From Petunia secreta (Eukaryota; Streptophyta; Magnoliopsida; Solanales; Solanaceae), in NCBI GenBank assembly GCA_029990175.1, contig JARKIP010000042.1, forward strand, positions 372,001-436,000: a DNA stretch of 64,000 nt. Reading direction: 5' to 3'. This document shows positions 56,326 to 64,000 of this stretch, piece by piece. The translations under genes were made by a program, and so were the position numbers. The notes beneath the pieces are model-generated. The model was given only the letters and a program-made list of their open reading frames with translations, made no database searches and was not told the DNA's origin. Every line of letters starts with the position of its first letter. Positions within the stretch are counted from its first letter, which is position 1.

Positions 56326-57078
56326 ATCTTTCATAGTGTTGTTTTGTAAGCCTTCGGGCTTTTATGTTTCTGTTTTGGACCTTCGGGTCATTTTTGGATA
56401 TAAATAATTCCAGCCTTCGGGCTTTTAATGAAAGACTGTTTGCCTCTTTGCTTTTGTGGGTTTCGTGTGTTGGCTTTTCAAATATTCCAAACACTTTGAA
56501 AATAAATAACATGCTTGCAAGTCTTGACTAAATTTAATCGATGCGAACTTAGGACGACGTCTCGTCCTCGAGTCGATGCATTGTGCAGCTTCGGTGTGCA
56601 AGATTTGTGTAGATAAAATGAATAAAACCAAAGTCATTTCATATGAATGGAAACAAAGTCATTTTATTGATATCCAAGAGCCTGAAAGGGCTGTTACATG
56701 AGACCGAGTCGAAACGGACCTCGGGTAGAAAAGGTAAAAACTTTCAATAAAAGCAGATTGATCGTACGCCGCTATTGGGCTAATTACAATGTACTAAATC
56801 TAATCCTCGGGTGTGAGTCCCCGGTTGTCGGATATATAAGCTTCGGTTGGGAGGCTCGATGTCGACCTCGCTATCAACCCTTCTCTCTCCCCCCAGTGTT
56901 TGGTTCTGAATCTTGGTGAAGATCCGAGCACTGGAGTCGGTTCGGTTCGCTTCCTGAAAAGGTCAAGCAGAAAGATGGAACGAGAAGCAAGTTAGTACAT
57001 TTCTTTTGAGAGCCATGGGAGCGTTATTCGGCTCGGGGCTGATTAATTGAAAAGTAGTTGAAAAGATATTTACCTCCG
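56326..57078. other. Gap between convergent pol and antisense gene of B
   Basis: No gene. Pol ends at 57079 on the minus strand and the antisense gene at 56325 on the plus strand, so both poly-A sites should lie here. The repeated words CCTTCGGGCTTTTA and CCTTCGGGTC occur near 56350-56430. Confidence 0.6.
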
Positions 57079-60000
57079 CTAAAAGTAGTATCGCTTCAGG
57101 TGGGAGATGTTCCAATTCAGAGGTTCGGGTTCTCCTTGAAGAGACTCGATTTGATATGAGCCTTTTCCAACGATTGCTTTGACCCTGTAGGGTCCTTCCC
57201 AGTTTGCAATAAGTTTTCCTCCGTTGTCCTCCTTTGTTGATTGGTTCACCGTTTTCAACACATAATCTCCAATCTTGAAGTCCCTAAATTTAGCTTTCCT
57301 GTTGAGGTAAGCCTCGGTCTGTCTTTTTTGGGCGGCAAGCCGAACCAAAGCTAATTCCCTCTTCTCTTCGAGCAAGTCTAGCTCAATGCGCATCGCCTCT
57401 TGATTGGCGTCTTCGGCTGTGTGAGCATACCGAAGACTTGGTTCGCCCGCTTCTACGCGAATGAGAGAGTCCATGCCATATGCTAGTGAGAAAGGGGTTT
57501 CACCGGTGCTGTTCTTCTCCGTTGTTCGCATGGCCCATAACACCCCGGGTAACTCCTCGGGCCACGGACCTTTCTTTTCATCGAGTCGCTTCTTCAAGTT
57601 TTCAATTATGATCCTGTTTGAAGATTTGGCTTGGCCATTGGCACTTGGATGATAAGGAGTCGAGGTAATTCTTTTGATCCCCCATTGCTTGAAGAAATCG
57701 GTGATGGCTGCCCCCATGAATTGTTTGCCGTTGTCACAAGCGATTTCTTTTGGGACGCCGAACCTATAGATGATATTCTTTCTAATGAAGTCGATCACTT
57801 GCTTTTGCTTCACTTCGGTGAGAGCTGCCGCTTCCACCCATTTTGTAAAGTAATCGGTCAACACTAAGATGAAACGAACACCACCTTTTCCTTTGGGCAA
57901 TGGTCCCACGACATCCATTCCCCATTTCATGAAGGGCCACGGTGACACCACCGAATGAAGAGGCTCGGCCTGTTGGTGAATCATTGGCCCGTGGCGCTGG
58001 CATTTATCACATTTTTGCACGAAGGTTTTCACATCGGCGCTTATTGTGGGCCAATAATACCCAGCTCTTAGCAATTTACGCACTAGAGATTTTCCCCCTG
58101 AGTGGTTGCCGCACTCGCCTTCGTGCACTTCAGCCATCACGTACCTTGCCTCGTCGGGGCCCAAGCATTTGGCCATCGGACCGCAATACAACCTTTTGTA
58201 TAAATTGCCTTCGATCAAGTGATACGAGGCTGCTTGAGTCCTTAGCTTTCTTGCTTCTTTTCTATCTTGGGGGACAGTCCCCGAGTCGAAGTAGGAGATG
58301 AATTTGCTTCACCAATCCCAACGGTTATCCACGGAATTAACTTGTAGTTTCATCTCTCTCATTTGTGCTGACAGCAATTGAACCACCGAGTCAGTCCCCG
58401 AGTGGGTTTCATCGATCGCCGAACCAAGATTCGCCAAGGTGTCAGCCTCGGTGTTCTCCTCCCGAGGTACTTGCTTAATCTGCCATTCTTGGAATTGTGT
58501 TAAGATCCTTTGCGCTCGATCCAAGTATAGCTGCATCCTGGGCTCTCGAGCCGTATAGTCACCGAGGATTTGGTTGACCACCAATTTTGAATCACATCTT
58601 AGTTTGATTCTTTCGACCCCCATTTCTTTAGCTAGCTCTAAGCCTGCTAGAGCCGCTTCGTATTCCGCTTCGTTGTTGGTAACTTTTTTTAATCGAACCG
58701 AATGCCTGATCTTCTCCCCGGTGGGTGCCCTCAATACAATGCCTAACCCCGAACCTTTTGAATTTGTTGCCCTATCGGTGTGCAGTACCCACAGTCCCGA
58801 AGGGGATCCTTTTGCCACGGAGTTCTCCTTTTCCGCCTCGGGCAAAATTCCAATGCTAAAATCAGCCATGAAGTCCGCCAAGACTTGGGACTTAATGGCA
58901 GTTCGAGGTTGATAAGTGATGTCATATTCACTTAGCTCAACCGCCCATCTGGATAACCTCCCCGACAACTCTGGCTTGTGCAATATATTTCTCAAGGGGA
59001 AGGTTGAAACTACTGCTATTGGGTGGCATTGAAAATAGGGGCGTAGTTTTCGAGCAGTAATGAGTAAGGCAAGAGCTAATTTTTCCAAGTGTGGGTACCT
59101 GGTTTCAGCATCGAGGAGTGTCTTGCTTACATAATAGATGGGCTGTTGTTTGCCATCTTCCTCTCGAACCAGCACCGCACTGACTGATACCTCGGACACT
59201 GCCAAATATACCAGTAATGTCTCTCCTTCCTTTGGCTTGGCAAGCAACGGTGCGTTAGCCAAGTATTGCTTCAGATCTTTCAACGCCTGTTTACACTCCG
59301 GTGTCCACTCGAAGTGATTTTTCTTTCTCAGAACGGAGAAGAATTTGTGGCATCGCTCCGAGGACCTTGAGATAAAGCGACTCAAGGCAGCGACTCGGCC
59401 AGTTAAGCATTGAACCCCCTTTACCCCGGTTAGCTCCTCGGGGATTTCTTCAATGGCTCTGATTTTATCTGGGTTGGCTTCAATTCCTCGTTCGGAGACA
59501 ATAAAACCCAAGAATTTGCCTGATCCTACGCCGAAGGCGCACTTCTCAGGGTTCAATTTCATACCATATTGTCTCAATACAGCAAAAGCTTCCCTCAGGT
59601 GATTCAAATGATCCTCGATTTGGATCGATTTGATGAGCATGTCGTCTATGTAGACCTCCATAGACAACCCGATGTACTCTTTAAACATGCGACACACCTG
59701 CCTTTGGTATGTCGCCCCGGCGTTCTTTAGACCGAAGGGCATCACTTTGTAACAGAAGGTACCTCGGTCTGTGATGAACGAGGTTTTCTCTTCGTCCTTC
59801 GGGTCCATGAGAATTTGATTGTACCCCGAGTATGCATCTAGAAAAGTTAATAGTTTATGTCCAGCCGTGGAGTCTATTAACCTGTCAATTTGTGGTAGTG
59901 GGTATGAATCTTTGGGGCAAGCTTTGTTCAGGTCAGTGTAATCTACGCACATTCTCCACTTGCCATTCTTCTTCGGCACAACCACAACATTGGCTAACCA

Positions 60001-60422
60001 CTCGGGATACTTCACTTCTCTGATGAAGCCATTCTCTTGCAATTTGGCGGTCTCGTCTTCGATCGCCTTCTTTTTTACCCCGACGTGAGGTCTTTTCTTC
60101 TGCTTCACCGGGGTAAATTTTGGGTCTACATTCAATTTGTAGGTCATGATCTCCGGATCTATGCCCGTCATGTCTGAATGCGACCAGGCAAAACAATCGT
60201 GGTTGGACTTCAAAACTTCTGTGATTGCTTTTTTCGACTCCGGGTCCAACTCCGAGCCGACAAATACTTTCCTATCGGGGAAATCTTTCAATAGAGTGAA
60301 AGATTCCAACTCTTCAATAGTTGAGTCCTCGGCTTTTTGCTTCCGAGGCTCTTGAACACAGGCTGGAATCTTTTCGACTCCTCCTCGGGCGTCCTCCCGC
60401 TTGACCCCAAATCCTGTCGTTG
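57079..60422 (-). pseudogene. Pol of element B: reverse transcriptase, two RNase H domains, integrase
   Basis: Open from the G-deletion region to the integrase end except for one TGA at 58309-58311. Reverse transcriptase has MCVDYTDLNKACPKDS, FCYKVMPFGLKNAGATYQR and YIDD (about 59650). A first RNase H-like block (LLVYLAVSEVSVSAVLVRE) lacks visible catalytic acids. The second, archaeal-type RNase H reads LHTDRATNSKGSGLG, where A has YTDGA, so B has Arg for Gly beside the catalytic Asp. Integrase has the zinc finger HEGECGNHSGG..CDKCQRHG, MDVVGPLP, CDNGKQFMG and YHPSANGQ, and ends WNISHLKRYYF. The double RNase H is a hallmark of Tat elements. Confidence 0.92.
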
Positions 60423-60428
60423 CTATTG
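60417..60428 (-). promoter_or_regulatory. Leaky-stop context at the gag-pol border of B
   Basis: The minus strand reads CAA TAG CAA CGA, against CAA TAG CAA CTA in A. One base differs from the UAG-CAR-YYA rule. Downstream, one G is missing in a G run (AGCGGGAGG against AGCGGGGAGG in A), so in B the pol frame no longer follows the UAG directly. Confidence 0.55.
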
Positions 60429-62645
60429 TTTTGGCCCAACCGGGGCGACTCCACTTTTTAGTGCAACTGAATAGCACTCTCTGGCTACTCGCTGCTCCCC
60501 TTTGATCGATCTGACTCCCCAGGGCGTAGGGAATTTGATCACTTGATGTAGAGTGGAAGGGACAGCCTCCATGGAATGGATCCATGGTCTTCCGAGGATC
60601 ACATTATAAGCTAGATCCTCGGGCATAACTTGGAACAGTGTTTCTTTGGTGACTCCCTCGGCGAATGTCTTGAGTGTGATCTCACCCAATGTCTTCTCCG
60701 TGGAGTTGTTGAAGCCAGCTAACACTGTTGACTTGGGAACAACTTCACCCTTCAACCACATCTTCTTAATGGCCCCGTAGCTAATTATGTTAAATGAGCT
60801 ACCGGGGTCGATCAAGACTCTTTTGATGTCGGAGTCATTGATCCTCAACATGATGACTAGTGCGTCGTGATGGGGGAACATCATCCCATCACAATCATCG
60901 CCATCGAAGACAATATCTTTGCTCGAGCCTCCAACCCGAGTCCTTTTCTCCATAGTGATGGAGAGCTTAGCGAACTTTTTGGCAGCGGCAAAGTTCACGC
61001 CGTTCACTTCAGATCCCCCGGTGATAACATTCACCACTCTTTCAGGGGGTGGAGCCCGAGGTGGTTGTCCATCACCTCGGTTCTTGGAAAAGTTGTCTTT
61101 CCCTTTATCAGTGAGGAAGTCGGCCAAGACTCCCTTCTTCAGTAGGTGGGCCACCTCGAGGCGTAAGGCTTTGTAGTCCTCGGTTCTGTGGCCATAATCT
61201 GCATGAAACTCACAATGCAAATTGTGATCCCTTTTGTCCGCCGGGGTCCTCATATCTTTGGGAACCCTTACCCCGGCTGTCCCCTTGACAACGTCGACCA
61301 GCTCCGAGGTCGATATGTTGAAGTTATAATCTTGGATCCGAGGAAGATCCTTTCTAGGGACCGAAGCGGAGCTCGAGGGATTTCTTTGGTTCATATTGGT
61401 TTGAACCTTCCCTCTGAGCCTTTGGCTTATATGAGAGGCTAGGTATGAATTACCGGGGGCATTTCCCAACCTCTGGCTAACATGTTGCCTCGTCGAAGTG
61501 TAAGGTTCATACCTCCCCTTCGAATTGTTTCGTGGCGCCTCGGCGCGGTTTGAAGTATCACCTCGGTTATGATAACCTCGGTTCTTGAACTCTGCCTCCT
61601 CCAATCTGATTTTGGAGTAAGCTCGTCTATATAGATCCTCCCACGTCAGGACCTGATATTGTTGCAACTCCTTGCGCAATTCAGCTGCAGCACCTGAATT
61701 GCGACTATTGATACCCTTTTCAAATGCCATGATGGCCAAGGTATCATCCATTCGAGGCAATTCCATGCGTTCAACATGGAACCGCTCGAGGAACACTTTA
61801 AGTGGCTCACCGGACCGTTGCTTCACTTCACATATATCCTCCTTCCTCTGGAGGATCTTTTGCGCCCCGGTGTGAGCCTTGACAAAGGCGCTGGATAATT
61901 CTTTAAACGAAGAGATTGACCCTGCTGGCAAGCACAAATACCACCGAAGAGCTCCTTTTTCTAATGACTGACCAAACTTCTTTAAGAACATCGACTCGAG
62001 CTGTGTGGATGTTAAGTCGTTGCTCTTTACCATGGACATGTATTCCCTTATGTGCTCCTTGGGATCAGTCGTCCCATCATACTTTTTAAGGAATGTGAGT
62101 TTGAAGCCCGGGGGAGTTGGAGCTGGAGCTGCTTCGGGCTTATAGGGCTGCTCCCTATATTGCTCGATGTCAAGATCGTCTTCCTCCTTGCTTATCCCCG
62201 GTAGGCCTTCGAGGCGCTTTTCTACGCGCGCCTCAATGCGCGCCTCGATTTCTCTACTCATTCTTTCAACGTCAACCGAGGACGTTGTCTCTGCCACGGT
62301 GGGAAACGTCCCGAAGTGTGGCGATGCAGTTGGGTTGTTCCCCGAGCCCCCAGATGTGGCTCCATTGTGAGGTCCCCCTGTTGTCGCGCCCGGAGAAACG
62401 AAGGGCGGGATGCCTCCACCAGGAGCCGAAGGCTGGGCGCTGTTTGGGGCAGCGCTATTTCTTACTTCCAATGAAGCGCGGAACTCGGCGTTGATGCTGG
62501 CCTGCTCATCCTGCTTACTTTGGAGAGCCCTTAGTGTGGTGACAACATACATTTGAAATTCTTCAGTTGTCATTGGGGTGAGGGGCTGTTGGTTCACCGG
62601 AACGTCAACCCGATCGTTGTTACCGCTGTTGTTGTTATCAGCCAT
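60423..62645 (-). CDS. Gag-protease of element B (740 aa, open)
   Basis: Starts MADNNNSGNNDRVDV 70 bp below the PBS. The gag core (residues about 175-350) has KKYDGTTDPKEHIREYM, GALRWYLCLPAGSI and KAHTGAQKILQRKEDICEV. A Cys/His segment CEFHADYGHRTEDYKALRL lies near 480. The retropepsin-like domain has VLIDPGSSFNIISYG (about 612; Pro replaces the usual Thr or Ser in D-T/S-G) and ends with VILGRPWIHSM. The TAG at 60423-60425 closes it in a leaky-stop context. It provides the particle protein and protease. No lesion seen; the Pro is shared with A and so belongs to the family. Confidence 0.9.
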   Translation of the reverse strand: MADNNNSGNNDRVDVPVNQQPLTPMTTEEFQMYVVTTLRALQSKQDEQASINAEFRASLEVRNSAAPNSAQPSAPGGGIPPFVSPGATTGGPHNGATSGGSGNNPTASPHFGTFPTVAETTSSVDVERMSREIEARIEARVEKRLEGLPGISKEEDDLDIEQYREQPYKPEAAPAPTPPGFKLTFLKKYDGTTDPKEHIREYMSMVKSNDLTSTQLESMFLKKFGQSLEKGALRWYLCLPAGSISSFKELSSAFVKAHTGAQKILQRKEDICEVKQRSGEPLKVFLERFHVERMELPRMDDTLAIMAFEKGINSRNSGAAAELRKELQQYQVLTWEDLYRRAYSKIRLEEAEFKNRGYHNRGDTSNRAEAPRNNSKGRYEPYTSTRQHVSQRLGNAPGNSYLASHISQRLRGKVQTNMNQRNPSSSASVPRKDLPRIQDYNFNISTSELVDVVKGTAGVRVPKDMRTPADKRDHNLHCEFHADYGHRTEDYKALRLEVAHLLKKGVLADFLTDKGKDNFSKNRGDGQPPRAPPPERVVNVITGGSEVNGVNFAAAKKFAKLSITMEKRTRVGGSSKDIVFDGDDCDGMMFPHHDALVIMLRINDSDIKRVLIDPGSSFNIISYGAIKKMWLKGEVVPKSTVLAGFNNSTEKTLGEITLKTFAEGVTKETLFQVMPEDLAYNVILGRPWIHSMEAVPSTLHQVIKFPTPWGVRSIKGEQRVARECYSVALKSGVAPVGPKQ

Positions 62646-62714
62646 AACGTTGAATCGTAAATTTTCGACAAAGAACAGATTTGGAACTTTGGAACAAAGC
62701 GTTACTGCTTATAT

Positions 62715-62731
62715 CCCCACAGACGGCGCCA
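62715..62731 (-). other. Primer-binding site of element B
   Basis: The minus strand reads TGGCGCCGTCTGTGGGG, three bases inside the LTR. TGGCGCC-type sites are usual in Tat and Athila elements; the tRNA was not assigned. Confidence 0.75.
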
Positions 62732-62734
62732 ATT

Positions 62735-63290
62735 TGTATGGGCCTAAATCGGTTTTAGGTACACAAATCGAATTTGGATTCGGATACAAGCAATTCTTCG
62801 TATCAAAGTTGAAATAACACGTAAAAAGACGTAAAATGCTGAGAAATAACAATATTTCAATATATGAAGATGATTACAAATTTGGGCAGCGTTTCAGTAT
62901 ATATTTTTGGATGCCTACAATACAAAACATCTAATATTTATAGGCGTGTAGGCCTTGCCCACGTTCTCCATTAGCAGCTGAAATGTCTCCCACGATCTGG
63001 GCATTAAATGGAGGAGTTAGTGGGGTAAAGTAGTGGGCTGCAAAGCCGCTTGAACCGAGGGGAATCCACCGAGGTGAGAGTTATCGACCTCGATGGCTTG
63101 GCCCTGTTGCTTGACCGAGGTGATCGCTGCCGAAGCTCAGCTCACGGCTCGCCTTCGGTAACGCACCTTCGGTTTCAAGGCCTCGGCGACTCGCTCAATC
63201 GCTTCGGCGATCGCTTAGTCGGAACGTGTTCGGTCGTTCAAATTTACATGACCGGGGCGAATCACCGCGGGTCGAATTTTACCCAATACA
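62735..63290 (-). repeat. 5' LTR of element B
   Basis: Same ends as the 3' LTR. TATA motif on the minus strand at 62935-62942, which would start the gag-pol transcript. Confidence 0.95.
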
Positions 63291-63295
63291 ACTAG

Positions 63296-63852
63296 TATAT
63301 TATATACTTATTAAATACCATGTGTATTTAAAGTGAGTCTAATTCGTCAATAATGCTTGGGTAAAGTTAAAAGGTCAAAGATATATATCTTGAAGAGAAA
63401 GGAAATGATTGTTTTAACCGAGAGATTCTCGGCAACCGTTTTGCTATTTGGCCGTCTGCTATTTTCGAAATTGTTATAGTGCGACATTGAATTAGTGTGC
63501 TAGTTTTAGGTAATTCGTCTTTAAAAATTGCCTATTTCTAAAAGAATCCCATAACTAGCTCCTTTGAAAAGTGCCAAAAAGGCCCACATTACCCATTAAG
63601 TCAATAGTAAATTTCATTAACCTTAAACTTTCACCAATCATAAAATGGTATCATTAGATTATTGGAAGAATCTAAAATATTCCAGAAAGTGCCTTATTAT
63701 TTTATATTATTTTTTGCTATCAAATTTGAATAGCAAAATAGTCTACCGAAACCGCCTTTATTTTGGAGGAAGGTACAAAGGGTTGAAGGAGAAAACTTAT
63801 ATATTTGGGTCTTGACTTTAAACAAAAAAAGAAAGAAAGAAAGAAAATACTT
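63296..63852. other. AT-rich spacer, no gene seen
   Basis: Sequence between element B and the right repeat, without open frames of note. A GAAA/AAAG microsatellite lies near 63825-63846. Confidence 0.5.
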
Positions 63853-64000
63853 ACACACATGACATCCACGTTGGATGCCCGTCAGCTTTTAGGGGCAATT
63901 TCTCAAACTTCATTAACGGCATGGGCAAATATACTCTAAAATTGCAACGGGGCGTGAGGAACTACTATAGTTGAAAGTAGAAGGGTAAATTCGGCCCTTC
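63853..64000. repeat. Right member of the inverted 150-bp repeat pair
   Basis: The reverse complement starts GAAGGGCCGAATTTACCC and follows 50056-50202 over its whole length. It touches the window edge, so the outer border and a target duplication cannot be tested. Confidence 0.75.

Larger units (their letters stand above)
52576..63290 (-). mobile_element. Tat-type Ty3/gypsy retrotransposon B, nearly intact
   Basis: LTRs of 557 and 556 bp with seven substitutions and one indel between them by eye (about 1.3 percent). Target duplication ACTAG at 52571-52575 and 63291-63295. On the minus strand from the right: PBS, gag-protease (740 codons, open), UAG junction, pol with one internal TGA, then the convergent antisense gene on the plus strand with all five exons open, polypurine tract and 3' LTR. 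It is the same family as element A, in opposite orientation, and much better preserved. Confidence 0.95.

Noticed and set aside
26720..63290. An endogenous pararetrovirus or envelope-bearing retrovirus
   Set aside because: All pol regions have LTRs, integrase and typical gypsy or copia order. No movement-protein or envelope-like frame is seen, and the extra gene is antisense and spliced.

Overview
This window is plant nuclear DNA: several nested transposable elements surround one recognisable host gene. The element types (Ty1/copia, Ty3/gypsy of chromovirus and Tat type, CACTA, MULE, MITEs), the long AT-rich intergenic stretches and the single plant-specific gene point to a dicot with a repeat-rich genome. 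The short inverted-repeat families at 49-52 kb look familiar from Solanaceae, but that assignment is inference. No rRNA, tRNA or CRISPR feature was seen.

Layout. 1-2490: AT-rich DNA that looks like the LTR of an element running off the left edge. 2491-7073: a gag/retropepsin-like Ty3/gypsy derivative without a polymerase, on the minus strand, with its 5' LTR and primer-binding site (PBS) at the right. It is cut by the left-edge element and is itself inserted in a MULE transposase. 7074-about 13960: the rest of that MULE: the transposase C-terminus (SWIM and CCHC fingers, plus strand) facing a decayed multi-exon Ulp1/C48 protease gene with a DUF1985 domain (minus strand), the Kaonashi type of MULE. 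15955-20716: a minus-strand copia element (TSD TAAAG) lacking PBS, gag and protease. 21939-24384: a non-autonomous CACTA element (TSD ATT). 26390-26640: a copia gag fragment. 26720-37445: Tat-type gypsy element A (plus strand, TSD ATAAA, many stops). 38038-45476: a young CRM-like chromovirus D (minus strand, TSD ACCAC). 46604-47350: the host gene, a membrane-associated kinase regulator (MAKR) homologue. 49092-51926: a cluster of MITEs, one with a 48-bp hairpin array. 52576-63290: Tat-type element B (minus strand, TSD ACTAG, nearly intact), lying between inward-facing 150-bp terminal repeats at 50056-50202 and 63853-64000.

How the parts work together. A and B are members of one family in opposite orientation. 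Each has gag-protease, then a UAG codon in a tobacco-mosaic-virus-like leaky context, then protease-to-integrase pol with the double RNase H arrangement of Tat elements. Between pol and the 3' LTR each carries a convergent antisense gene of five exons with its own G-box and TATA box. The exon lengths are almost the same in both copies. This antisense gene and the leaky-stop junction are the most interesting features, together with the Ulp1-carrying MULE. LTR divergence counted by eye is about 1.3 percent for B and D, about 2 percent for the copia element and about 4 percent for A, so A is the oldest full-length insertion here.
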